DNA of 28,805 nt from Patescibacteria group bacterium (GCA_028866595.1 JAGWHV010000003.1:1-28805), one strand, 5' to 3'. Numbered from the stretch's first letter, positions 14,796 to 21,951 are shown. Translations and numbers: made by a program. The notes: a model not told the origin generated them from the letters alone.

Positions 14796-16193
14796 CTAGT
14801 CTAGTGAATATTCTTTCCCCTTCTCCGCCACGATGGCATTCACGCTCAATTCATCGCGCAAGCGCTGGGCAAGAAAGGCGGACGATTTCGTCTCGCCCAT
14901 CGCCACGAACACTTCTTTGACGCGCGGCGCGGCGTGAGAGACAAATTCAACGAGATGATCGGAGTCTTTGTGCGAAGAGTAGCCGCTGATCGTCTCGATC
15001 CGGGCGTGGACGCTGACGTCCGTGCCATCGACATTCACGCGCTTGGCGCGCTCCTCGATCTCGCGGCCGAGCGAGCCCGGGACTTGATAACCGACGATGA
15101 TGATCGTCGCCTTCGGGTCGCCGAGAAGGTCGCGTTCGTGGTTTATGACTCGGCCGCCGACAGACATGCCTGAGCCGGAGATGATGATCTTTGGTCCTTG
15201 GATGCGATCTATGGCGCTCGATTCTTGGTGATTCCTCACGATTTTGAGCCCGGGCATATCGAACAGCTGACCGCCCGCGGCGATCTCTTTCTGCCTATCC
15301 GCGTTGAAATCATACTCGTATTTTTTATACACTTCGGTCACTTTCAAACCAAGAGGCGAATCGAGATACACGGGAACAGTCGGCAGAGCGCCTTTTTCAA
15401 AAAGCTCATGAATCTCGTAAAGGATGACCTGGGTGCGCTCGAGAGAGAACGCCGGAATAACGACGGTGCCGCCGGCACGGAGCGTCTCGCCGAGCACTGT
15501 CTTGAGCCGCTCGTCGCGAACGTTTTTAGCCTCATGATTGCGGTCGCCGTAGACAGACTCCATGACGATATAGTCGGCATCAGTGACGTATTCGGTATCG
15601 CGGAGGAGTGGCGTCGGCGAATTACCGAGATCACCGGTGAAAGCGATCTTGACGCCCGCGCCGCCGCGAGCGCCGCGAAGCATTACCTCGATGATCGACG
15701 AGCCGAGGACGTGGCCGGCATCTTTCAAAAACATCGAGACATCGGTCGAAAGGTCGAGAGCGGCGTGATAGCCGACTGTTTTCCAGAGCGACATTGCTTT
15801 GGCGACATCCTCGGCGCCGTATATGGCAGGGACGCCGCGCTGCTCAGCCTCGCGAGTGATGAGGCCGAGGGCGTCATCGAGCATGAGAGCGGCGAGGTCT
15901 TTCGTCTCTGGCGTCGAGTATATGACGCCCTTGAACCCCTCTTTTACCAATTTCGGGATGCGACCGACGTGGTCCATATGGGCATGAGTGATCAAAAGAC
16001 ATGATATCTGGCCGGGCTTGTACGGAAAAGGCTGGCGATTCTCGTCCGTCGCGTACTGCGAGCCTTGAACGAGGCCGCAATCGACGAGAAATTGCATCGA
16101 CGGCGTCTGTACCCAGAAATTGGCGCCCGTCGCATTGCCGACGCCGCCGCAGGCAGTGAGAGAATAACCTTTTGCATTTGCATTCGTATCCAT
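14796..16193 (-). CDS. Beta-CASP metallo-beta-lactamase-fold hydrolase (CPSF/RNase-like)
   Basis: 465 residues from the ATG at 16193; the 15 upstream in-frame residues are excluded because the -10 element ends 6 nt before this ATG. MBL motifs: ITHAHMDHVGRIP (H70, H72, D74, H75), AGHVLGSS, FTGDLGN. The beta-CASP domain follows: ESVYGDR, IPAFSLERTQ, KIIISGSGMSVGGR, and the terminal HxxxD-like ISGYSSHKDS. This is the YSH1/CPSF73-like group of RNA hydrolases, related to but distinct from RNase J. It most likely cleaves or trims RNA in the cytoplasm using two zinc ions. It is a single-gene unit. A candidate structured RNA is encoded immediately upstream on the same strand and could be its leader or a separate small RNA. 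Confidence 0.92.
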   Translation of the reverse strand: MDTNANAKGYSLTACGGVGNATGANFWVQTPSMQFLVDCGLVQGSQYATDENRQPFPYKPGQISCLLITHAHMDHVGRIPKLVKEGFKGVIYSTPETKDLAALMLDDALGLITREAEQRGVPAIYGAEDVAKAMSLWKTVGYHAALDLSTDVSMFLKDAGHVLGSSIIEVMLRGARGGAGVKIAFTGDLGNSPTPLLRDTEYVTDADYIVMESVYGDRNHEAKNVRDERLKTVLGETLRAGGTVVIPAFSLERTQVILYEIHELFEKGALPTVPVYLDSPLGLKVTEVYKKYEYDFNADRQKEIAAGGQLFDMPGLKIVRNHQESSAIDRIQGPKIIISGSGMSVGGRVINHERDLLGDPKATIIIVGYQVPGSLGREIEERAKRVNVDGTDVSVHARIETISGYSSHKDSDHLVEFVSHAAPRVKEVFVAMGETKSSAFLAQRLRDELSVNAIVAEKGKEYSLD

Positions 16194-16199
16194 AAAAAG

Positions 16200-16208
16200 A
16201 GTATACCA
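16200..16208 (-). promoter_or_regulatory. Extended -10 promoter giving a leaderless hydrolase mRNA
   Basis: TGG-TATACT on the minus strand (TATACT at 16205-16200, 5 of 6 matches), followed by CTTTTT and the ATG at 16193. No -35 hexamer is evident. The 6-nt gap to the ATG equals that of ccdA and the XRE gene. Confidence 0.55.
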
Positions 16209-16238
16209 CCCGGAGCGCCGAAAAATTCCGAGACGCAA

Positions 16239-16400
16239 AGCCCGTCGCGTGGCTTTTGCTCGCGACGGGCTCTCCGGGGGTCATTCGGAAGATTTTCCCT
16301 AGTGTAAACTAGGTGGGAAGCGCAACGCTGCGCCGATGGCGACAACTTAATACGCTGTTTCCCTAAAAAAATTTTATAGAGTTAATCTTTCGAATAACCC
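16239..16400 (-). ncRNA. Candidate structured RNA (~160 nt), family not identified
   Basis: On the minus strand a promoter TTGCGG-N16-TATAAT predicts a start at G16400. The first 17 nt of the RNA (16400-16384) pair with 16294-16278: 15 Watson-Crick pairs, one G-U and one mismatch, a long closing stem. Inside are hairpins CCTAGT-TTAC-ACTAGG (16313-16298) and GCGCA-GCGT-TGCGC (16333-16320). After the closing stem comes an 11-bp terminator-like hairpin (16271-16261 with 16249-16239), followed by only a short T run. The closed-rod-with-bubble layout recalls 6S RNA, but no conserved 6S, tmRNA, RNase P or SRP core was recognised. It could instead be a long regulatory leader of the hydrolase gene, whose ATG is at 16193. 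Confidence 0.5.
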
Positions 16401-16406
16401 ACAGTC

Positions 16407-16434
16407 ATTATAGACTCGCCGACGTGTGCCGCAA
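16407..16434 (-). promoter_or_regulatory. Promoter of the candidate structured RNA
   Basis: TTGCGG (16434-16429), 16-nt spacer, perfect TATAAT (16412-16407). The seventh base after the -10 is G16400, the first base of the 17-bp closing stem. Confidence 0.5.
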
Positions 16435-16463
16435 GAGTGGATAACGCATGGGAAACGGATTTT

Positions 16464-16496
16464 CCGAATGGTAAATACATACGCCCGAACGGTAAA
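16464..16496 (+). repeat. 12-bp direct repeat, 21 bp apart, upstream of a promoter
   Basis: CCGAATGGTAAA (16464-16475) and CCGAACGGTAAA (16485-16496) differ at one base and are offset by two helical turns, ending 32 nt before the -35 at 16529. This is the geometry of a transcription-factor binding pair. The binder is unknown. Confidence 0.45.
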
Positions 16497-16528
16497 AAAG
16501 TTGCATGCATCTTCACCAGCCGATGGGT

Positions 16529-16598
16529 TTGACAAAATTGGCAAACATGCTACATTCTTTTCTAGAAGGATTCGCTCATCGAAAGAGCGGTTTTTATT
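16529..16598 (+). promoter_or_regulatory. Promoter with an immediate hairpin and T-tract (possible attenuator)
   Basis: TTGACA (16529-16534), 16-nt spacer ending in TGC, TACATT (16551-16556), predicted start ~16563. Ten nt later the RNA would form CGCTC-ATCGAAA-GAGCG (16573-16589) followed by GTTTTTATTT, a small intrinsic terminator. The gene starts at 16675, after a further imperfect hairpin (16641-16662: TGCACCCCGA with TCGGTGTGCA). Confidence 0.5.
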
Positions 16599-16674
16599 TG
16601 TCGAGATGCGCGTTTTAGGGCTTCGTTGAGCCTTGAAACGTGCACCCCGACATCGGTGTGCATCTCCAAAAAAA

Positions 16675-17226
16675 ATGAAAAACCGATCCCGTGTCAGTAT
16701 CGCGGTCGCGGCCCTGGCCATGACCGCCCTCTGCATCTCCGCCCGCGCGGATGAGCAGCCCATCAAGATCAAGTCCGATCATCCCGCCCAACCGATCAAA
16801 CAGGTCCAGCAGGTCGCCGCCGTCGAACACCACCAAACGATGGCGCCCCAGCTGCTCCTGCAGAAAGACGTCGTCATCCACGTGAACTTCGTGGTCTGCA
16901 CGAAAGGCGACGGCGCTATCCAGGCGCTCGCGGCCATCAACCGACCGACGGCGGCGCGGCAGTACGCCTTGATGACGTCCGACCTGTCCCCCGACTTCGC
17001 CGGAGCCGTTCTTCAGCAGAACCAAGACGCGATCAAGACGGGATTCGCCCGTATCGAGCACTTGGACGTGGGTGACTTCCAGCTGGTGCCGGTGATGCGA
17101 ACGCGAACGGCGGCTTCCCCGCAACATACGAGCCCGCCGCTCACCGCGAACCAGAGCGCGATCGCCAAACCGACGACCATCGCCATGGCCTCCGGCGACG
17201 CCAGCGGCTCTCCGCCGACGCAGTAA
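16675..17226 (+). CDS. Secreted protein of unknown function
   Basis: 183 residues from the ATG at 16675, chosen because it places a perfect Sec signal peptide at the N-terminus: MKNRSR, hydrophobic VSIAVAALAMTALCIS, cleavage after ARA (~23). The mature part is polar and Gln/His-rich, with one strand-like hydrophobic run (DVVIHVNFVVCTKGDG) and a Pro/Ser/Thr/Ala-rich C-terminal third that is probably disordered. No domain recognised. Unlike its neighbours it has high GC and a style common in Verrucomicrobiota exported proteins. It sits next to another exported gene of that style, so both may have arrived together. It has its own promoter and terminator. Confidence 0.7.
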   Translation: MKNRSRVSIAVAALAMTALCISARADEQPIKIKSDHPAQPIKQVQQVAAVEHHQTMAPQLLLQKDVVIHVNFVVCTKGDGAIQALAAINRPTAARQYALMTSDLSPDFAGAVLQQNQDAIKTGFARIEHLDVGDFQLVPVMRTRTAASPQHTSPPLTANQSAIAKPTTIAMASGDASGSPPTQ

Positions 17227-17247
17227 CCTGCCATCGGCTCCTTGTCC

Positions 17248-17277
17248 GCTCCGGAGATCATTTCCGGGGCTTTTTTA
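17248..17277 (+). terminator. Terminator of the secreted-protein gene at 16675
   Basis: 8-bp stem GCTCCGGA / TCCGGGGC (one T-G pair; 17248-17255 and 17263-17270), then TTTTTTA, ~22 nt after the stop. Confidence 0.88.
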
Positions 17278-17315
17278 TAGCTGATTCGGCGGGAAGAAAC
17301 ACCCCGCCGAGAACT

Positions 17316-17343
17316 TTGACAAAAGCATTTTCGTACTTAATAT
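17316..17343 (+). promoter_or_regulatory. Promoter of the Verrucomicrobiota-type exported gene
   Basis: Perfect TTGACA (17316-17321), 16-nt spacer, TAATAT (17338-17343). Leader of ~68 nt to the ATG at 17418, no Shine-Dalgarno. Confidence 0.5.
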
Positions 17344-17417
17344 CAGGTATAGCCACAGTTCCTTGCAATGCGTACATATCACATTTCGCGAGGCCAACTG
17401 CAGAAGACCCATTTCCC

Positions 17418-18344
17418 ATGAAAATCAGATTATCAGTCTGGCTCGCGTTAGCGGGCCTTTTCGCGTCGGCTCCGGCCGGCTTCGGCCAGGCGCAAAGCCG
17501 TCTCACCAACTTGTCCTGCAGAGGATTCGTCGGTACGGGCCAACAGGTGCTCGTCGCCGGTTTTGTCCTCAAAGGCACCGGTCCGCACACGCTCCTCATC
17601 CGAGGCATCGGGCCCGGCCTTACGGCGTTTAAAGTCGGATCGGTCATCCCCGATCCCATACTCACGCTCTTCGACAACGCCGGACACGTGATCGGACAAA
17701 ACGACGACTGGGACGGCAGCGCGGCGACGCAACAGACCTTTAACCAGGTCGGTGCGTTTCCTCTTGCTCTCGGGAGCAAGGATGCCGTCATCGTCATGTC
17801 TCTCCAGCCGGGATTGTATACGGCGCAGATGTCGCCGTCGCCGAATTCGTTGGCGACGGGCACGGGGCTCATCGAAGTCTATGATGTGACGGCGAGTACT
17901 ACCGGACAGATCACGGCCGAGCTCATCAACATGTCGGCTCGCGTCTATGTCCCGACGGGACAGTCGGCGACGGTCGGCGTATCGACGGCGGGGGTCGGGA
18001 TGGAGCAGCTGCTCTTTCGGGCCTCGGGACCGGAGCTCGCGGACTTCGATGTCTCACCGGTGTCGCTTTCGACACCGATCACGCTCTATGACCACCTCGC
18101 GAATCCGCTCGCGACGAATAGCGGCTGGTGCAACCAGTCGACGGACTCGCCCGGCCAAGCGGCGTTCGACGACTTGTTCAATCAGGTCGGGGCATTCGCG
18201 TTCCAACCTGGCTCGGGCAGCTCTGCCATCTCGTACACGGCGAATACCGCTAGCCCGACGAGCTGGACGGCGATCGCCGTGAATGCGGCATCATCGTCCG
18301 GCGCCTCCGGTGGCGTCATGATCCTCGAGATCTACAAACGCTGA
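17418..18344 (+). CDS. Exported two-repeat beta protein of a Verrucomicrobiota-type family
   Basis: 308 residues from the ATG at 17418. A signal peptide (LSVWLALAGLFASAPAGFGQA) ends near 27, followed by SRLTNLSCRGFVGTGQQVLV, the typical start of this family. Two diverged copies of a ~125-residue beta unit follow: copy 1 (~35-155) has GTGPHTLLIRGIGPGL, DPILTLFDNAG, NDDWDG, NQVGAFPL and EVYDV; copy 2 (~170-308) has MEQLLFRASGPEL, TPITLYDHLAN, NSGWCN, NQVGAFAF and LEIYK. This repeat is very common in exported proteins of Verrucomicrobiota and is unexpected in a small CPR-like genome. Function unknown; a cell-surface or adhesion role is inferred. Own promoter (TTGACA-N16-TAATAT) and terminator. 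Confidence 0.78.
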   Translation: MKIRLSVWLALAGLFASAPAGFGQAQSRLTNLSCRGFVGTGQQVLVAGFVLKGTGPHTLLIRGIGPGLTAFKVGSVIPDPILTLFDNAGHVIGQNDDWDGSAATQQTFNQVGAFPLALGSKDAVIVMSLQPGLYTAQMSPSPNSLATGTGLIEVYDVTASTTGQITAELINMSARVYVPTGQSATVGVSTAGVGMEQLLFRASGPELADFDVSPVSLSTPITLYDHLANPLATNSGWCNQSTDSPGQAAFDDLFNQVGAFAFQPGSGSSAISYTANTASPTSWTAIAVNAASSSGASGGVMILEIYKR

Positions 18345-18376
18345 CGAAACGCCTACGACTGCACGTTGAGTCTCGT

Positions 18377-18401
18377 ACCCTTCCTCACGGAAGGGTTTTT
18401 T
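18377..18401 (+). terminator. Terminator of the exported repeat protein gene
   Basis: Perfect 8-bp stem ACCCTTCC-TCAC-GGAAGGGT followed by TTTTTAT. Confidence 0.93.
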
Positions 18402-18412
18402 ATATGCTCAAA

Positions 18413-18477
18413 AGTGGAAAATTTTGTGCATAACCTGTTCACAACTCGTGCATAGACAGTGGAAATCGAGTGAACAG
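18413..18477 (+). repeat. Six helically phased DnaA-box-like 9-mers
   Basis: Six 9-mers in the same orientation begin at 18413, 18425, 18436, 18447, 18458 and 18469, i.e. spaced 12, 11, 11, 11 and 11 bp. Their cores are GTGGAAA, GTGCATA, GTTCACA, GTGCATA, GTGGAAA, GTGAACA. The copy at 18425 (TGTGCATAA) is a perfect complement of the DnaA-box consensus TTATNCACA; the others have two or three mismatches. The array lies between the terminator of the exported gene and the end of ndk. Confidence 0.55.
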
Positions 18478-18488
18478 CGAATACGAAA

Positions 18489-19097
18489 CTATCCGAGGAC
18501 GTCGTCCAGATTCGGGCCATAGAGTATCTCTTCTTGGACGTGGCGATACTCGATGATCTCATCGGGCTTGAACCAGTGAGCGATCTCCCTCTTTGCCTCG
18601 GCGACAGAGCCAGAAGCATGGATGAGATTGCGGATAGACCTGTCATCGAGATCGCTCATCTCATATGAGTCGAGGACAAAGTCGCCACGGATCGTGCCGA
18701 CATCCGACGAGAGCGGCTCTGTCGAGCCAACGAGCTTGCGGACGATTTTGACGGCATGGGCGCCCTCGATGACCATGGCGACGACGGGCCCGGCGGTGAT
18801 ATAGCTCCTGAGCTTGCGCAAAATGACTTCGGCGACGGCGAGAGGATCGTCGCTAATCGGATGTTTTTTGCCTTGGTCAATGTAGGCTTTTATAGATTTC
18901 TCGCCGACGCCTTTCATCCAACCTGAATCGAGGGTGTAGTGGGCTTTGACGAACTCCTGATCGGCGACGAGCATCTTCATCGCCACGATCTTGAGGCCAA
19001 CCCGCTCGAAACGCCGGATTATCTCGCCGACGAGCGATCTCTCTACGCCGTCGGGCTTGATGACCACGAGAGTGCGTTCGTTCTTTGGATGCAACAT
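18489..19097 (-). CDS. ndk: Nucleoside diphosphate kinase with an internal insertion
   Basis: 202 residues against ~140 for typical bacterial Ndk. The core is clear: ERTLVVIKPDGVER (8-20), RRFERVGLKIVAMKML, the nucleotide-binding GPVVAMVIEGAHAV, VGSTEP, and the phosphohistidine site NLIHASGSV (H160, family form NxxHGSDS). The extra ~40 residues lie at ~57-100 (SGWMKGVGEKSIKAYI...SDDPLAVAEVILRKLRSYI), where the usual EHxxxPF segment is replaced; this longer form recurs in CPR and some archaeal Ndks. It moves the gamma-phosphate from NTPs to NDPs. It starts 10 nt after map; a TATAAT at 19112-19107 overlaps the map stop and may give ndk its own nearly leaderless transcript. Confidence 0.93.
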   Translation of the reverse strand: MLHPKNERTLVVIKPDGVERSLVGEIIRRFERVGLKIVAMKMLVADQEFVKAHYTLDSGWMKGVGEKSIKAYIDQGKKHPISDDPLAVAEVILRKLRSYITAGPVVAMVIEGAHAVKIVRKLVGSTEPLSSDVGTIRGDFVLDSYEMSDLDDRSIRNLIHASGSVAEAKREIAHWFKPDEIIEYRHVQEEILYGPNLDDVLG

Positions 19098-19107
19098 TAT
19101 GAGGATA

Positions 19108-19899
19108 TTATAGTTTTGTAAGCACTTCCGCGCCGCGGCTGGTGATGACGAGGGTATGCTCGAAGTGAGCGCTGCTCTTGCCGTCGCGGGTACGGTATGT
19201 GTATCCGTCTTTGTCGAGGAAGATCTTTGCCGTGCCTTCGTTTATGATCGGCTCGATAGCGATGACCATGCCCGGCACGAGCTCGTCGCCTTCGCCGGCG
19301 ACGCCGTAATTCGGCACATAAGGGTCCTCGTGGACGCCATAGCCCACGCCGTGACCGGCGAGCTCTTCGACGATGCCATAGCCTTGAGGTGCGATGAAGC
19401 CCTCGATAGCAGCACCTATGTGGCCTATCGTGTTTCCCGGCTTGGCCGCTTTTATACCGAGATCGAGAGCTTTCTTCGTGGCTTTAAGCAAGTCCCGGGC
19501 AGCGGGAGCGATTTTTCCGACAGGGACCGTGACAGCCATATCCGTCACCATGCCCCTATGAATGAGACCGAGATCGAGAGAGACAATGTCGCCTTCGCGC
19601 AGGATATACGGCTCCTCATTCGGTATGCCATGCACCACAGCGTCATTCACAGACACGCACAAGCTCGCCGGATATGGCCTCTTGGCGCCGTAGGGCTTGT
19701 AACCGAGAAAGGCCGCCTTGTCGCCGCCCTGATCCGGGGCGGCGTGCTCGGCGATGAGCCGAGCCGCGAGGTCGTCGAGGTCTTTGGTCGAGACGCCAGG
19801 CGCGACCGCCGCGGCAAGCTCGTTCAATATGAAAGCGTGGCGCTTGCCGCCTTCTCGGAGTATGTCTATGTCTTCTTTTGATTTAAGTCGTATCGCCAC
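19108..19899 (-). CDS. map: Type I methionine aminopeptidase
   Basis: 263 residues, normal for the bacterial type Ia enzyme. The five metal ligands are in place: D109 (VSLDLG), D120 (VTDMAVT), H183 (AGHGVG), E216 (AIEPI) and E247 (FEHTL), with H90 in VVHGIP. It removes the initiator Met from new proteins at the ribosome. The start is GTG at 19899. It lies 15 nt after adk and 10 nt before ndk in one minus-strand run downstream of secY, the usual secY-adk-map order; infA and rpmJ, which often follow, are not here. Confidence 0.97.
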   Translation of the reverse strand: MAIRLKSKEDIDILREGGKRHAFILNELAAAVAPGVSTKDLDDLAARLIAEHAAPDQGGDKAAFLGYKPYGAKRPYPASLCVSVNDAVVHGIPNEEPYILREGDIVSLDLGLIHRGMVTDMAVTVPVGKIAPAARDLLKATKKALDLGIKAAKPGNTIGHIGAAIEGFIAPQGYGIVEELAGHGVGYGVHEDPYVPNYGVAGEGDELVPGMVIAIEPIINEGTAKIFLDKDGYTYRTRDGKSSAHFEHTLVITSRGAEVLTKL

Positions 19900-19914
19900 G
19901 GATTTCGCTACAGA

Positions 19915-20526
19915 TTATATCCGGCCGGAAACGCCGAGCGTTTTGAGTATGTCCTCATGGACTTTTTCTATCGTCTGATCGCCATCGATTGTGACAAAAC
20001 GGACGTTCGGGCTAGCTTTGAGGAGATTGATGACGACCATGGCTTCCTTCTCGAACGAGCGCAGGCGCTCGGCGATCCTCTCTTTGGTGTCATCAAAGCG
20101 ACCGCGCTCGAGAAGGCGCTTCGTCACCTTGTCATGATGAATATCAAGGAGAATGACGACGGGTTTGCCGCGGCCGAGGAATTGAAGGGCGCTGTCGAGG
20201 ACAGGCGCTTCCTCGGGCTGGCGGCAGACGCCGTCGAATACCATGTTCTCGTCGCCTGTCTTTATCTCATCGACGAAGAATTGCGTCCACGTCCAGATAG
20301 GGATGAAAGGCGGCAGAAATTTGCCCGCCACCATGACTTCTTTGATCCGCCGAGCCATGTATGAGCCGCTCGTATCGACGAAGCTGCGGAACCGTTGACC
20401 CGTCTCGACGTATATCGTTCGTTTCGTAGAGTCGAGCCGCTCGAATGTCTTGATGAGCAAAGCCGCCTGGGTGCCTTTGCCCGCGCCTGATTTCCCGAAA
20501 AATAGTACCGTGTATGGCGCCGCCAT
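19915..20526 (-). CDS. adk: Adenylate kinase
   Basis: 203 residues. P-loop GKSGAGKGTQ (11-20), the NMP-binding GQRFRSF and GKFLPPFI segments, FDGVCRQPEE (form of FDGFPRT), and RGRFDDTKERIAERL in the position of the DDxxE LID-end motif. The LID is short and has no Cys zinc site. It balances ATP, ADP and AMP and supplies ADP for nucleotide synthesis. It stands between secY and map as in most bacteria; the ~140-nt gap to secY is filled by a large inverted repeat. Confidence 0.93.
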   Translation of the reverse strand: MAAPYTVLFFGKSGAGKGTQAALLIKTFERLDSTKRTIYVETGQRFRSFVDTSGSYMARRIKEVMVAGKFLPPFIPIWTWTQFFVDEIKTGDENMVFDGVCRQPEEAPVLDSALQFLGRGKPVVILLDIHHDKVTKRLLERGRFDDTKERIAERLRSFEKEAMVVINLLKASPNVRFVTIDGDQTIEKVHEDILKTLGVSGRI

Positions 20527-20553
20527 AGCTCAAGTCTAACGCAAAACAGAAGA

Positions 20554-20665
20554 AGCCGGAAGAGAATGTCCTCTCGAAAAGTCCGCGTCGCGCCTGCTGG
20601 CGCGCGCTTTGCTCGGCCTCACGGCCTGCGCAGAGTCTTTTCTCGGGGACATTCTCTTCCGGCCT
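20554..20665. repeat. Large inverted repeat (cruciform-capable) between secY and adk
   Basis: Outer arms near 20554-20581 and 20637-20665: the 17-bp core GCCGGAAGAGAATGTCC pairs perfectly, then four unpaired positions, then GAAAAG/CTTTTC. The loop contains two more GC-rich hairpins (CGCGCC...GGCGCG and GGCC...GGCC). In the minus direction the outer arm ends in a pyrimidine/T-rich stretch, so it could be a branched terminator or mRNA stabiliser; its size and symmetry also fit a small mobile repeat. Confidence 0.6.
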
Positions 20666-21937
20666 CTAGTATTCCCTCATACTGACCTGGGCGTCCAAAT
20701 GCTTGACGATATCGAGCACCACGGAGACGACAATGAGGAGAGCGGTGCCGCCGATGGCGAGCGTGGTGATACCAGAGACAGAGCGCAGGGCAAGCGGCAA
20801 TACCGCGACGATGCCGAGGAATATGGCGCCGACGAGAGTGATGCGGGTGACGATCTTGGAGAGATATTCGGCTGTCGACTGGCCAGGGCGGACACCGGGG
20901 ATGAACGCCCCTGATTTCTGGAGATTCTCCGAAATCATGAGAGGATCGAACGTCACCGCCGTATAGAAGTAGGTAAAGACAAAGACGAGGAGGAAATAGA
21001 ACGAATCATAGAGCCAGGCATTGTTCATGAAAGCCAGACCGGCGGCAGCGATGCCTTTCCAGAAAACGCTCGTCGAGGCGCTCATGAGATTGAATGCGAG
21101 CTGGGGGAAGAGCAGGATCGAGAGAGCGAATATGATCGGGATGACGCCGGCCTGGTTGAGGCGGATCGGCAGGTATGTCGAGACGCCGCCGTAGACTTTA
21201 TTGCCGCGGACTTGCTTGGCATAGGTGATAGGCACGGGGCGTTCCGCCTCGGTCATGACGACCACCGCATATATGACTGCCAGAGAAAGAGCGACGATAG
21301 CGGCATAGACGGGCAACTGGCTCGGGTCATACGAAGCGATCGTGCCGGAGAAGCTCTGCGGGATGCGGGCGATGATGCCGGCGAATATGATGATCGAGGT
21401 GCCGTTGCCGAAGCCGAACTCGGTGATGAGTTCGCCGAGCCACATGAGAAGCGTCGAACCGGCGGCGATGGTAAAGACGTTCACGATGAGCTGGAACGCC
21501 GAGAGGTCGGGGATGATGCCCTGGCGCTGGAATATGATGATGAAGCTGAAACCTTGGACGAGGGCCAGAGGCAGGGACAAGCGGCGCGAATATTGGGCGA
21601 ATTTCACGCGGCCGGCTTCGCCTTCCTCTTGGTAGAGAGCTTTGAGGCTCGGCACCATGAGGGTGAGGAGCTGCATGATGATAGTCGCCGTGATGTACGG
21701 ACCGACGCCGAGCATAACGATCGAGAGGTTCGAGAGGCCGCCGCCGGAGAATATGTTCAAGAGCCCGAGGAACTGGCTATTGGCAAAGAGAGACGAGAGC
21801 TTGGCGGCATCGATGCCCGGTATCGGGATCGTAGTGAGGAGACGGAAAAGGACGAGAGAAGCTATGACGAAAAAGATGCGCTTGCGCAGGTTTTGATCGC
21901 GGAATACGTGGGAGAGTTTTTCAAGAAATGCATTCAT
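20666..21937 (-). CDS. secY: Protein translocase subunit SecY
   Basis: 423 residues with ten membrane helices. Family landmarks: RIFFVIASLVLFRLLTTIPIPGID at the first helix, the plug region FSGGGLSNLSIVMLGVGPYI, GFSFIIIFQRQG, ERPVPITYAKQVRG in the cytoplasmic loop, LPIRLNQAGVIPIIFA, and YFYTAVTFDP with SENLQKSGAFIPGVRPG. It forms the Sec channel with SecE for export and membrane insertion. It follows rplO by 14 nt. The start context has no Shine-Dalgarno. Confidence 0.98.
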   Translation of the reverse strand: MNAFLEKLSHVFRDQNLRKRIFFVIASLVLFRLLTTIPIPGIDAAKLSSLFANSQFLGLLNIFSGGGLSNLSIVMLGVGPYITATIIMQLLTLMVPSLKALYQEEGEAGRVKFAQYSRRLSLPLALVQGFSFIIIFQRQGIIPDLSAFQLIVNVFTIAAGSTLLMWLGELITEFGFGNGTSIIIFAGIIARIPQSFSGTIASYDPSQLPVYAAIVALSLAVIYAVVVMTEAERPVPITYAKQVRGNKVYGGVSTYLPIRLNQAGVIPIIFALSILLFPQLAFNLMSASTSVFWKGIAAAGLAFMNNAWLYDSFYFLLVFVFTYFYTAVTFDPLMISENLQKSGAFIPGVRPGQSTAEYLSKIVTRITLVGAIFLGIVAVLPLALRSVSGITTLAIGGTALLIVVSVVLDIVKHLDAQVSMREY

Positions 21938-21951
21938 GGGAGCGCGGCGTT

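Noticed and set aside
15198..16004. 268-codon plus-strand frame opposite the beta-CASP hydrolase
   Set aside because: Antisense of a gene with complete catalytic motifs; no promoter or family pattern.
16239..16400. tmRNA, RNase P RNA or SRP RNA at the structured locus
   Set aside because: None of the conserved cores could be found: no tRNA-like end or tag frame, no RNase P core motif and no SRP GGAA tetraloop region.
16374..16772. 132-codon minus frame upstream of the hydrolase
   Set aside because: It runs through the structured-RNA promoter and the direct repeats, and overlaps a signal peptide on the other strand; composition is not protein-like.
18401..18488. Calling the phased array oriC outright
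   Set aside because: No dnaA or dnaN gene and no AT-rich unwinding element is next to it, and five of six boxes are imperfect, so only a repeat call is supported.
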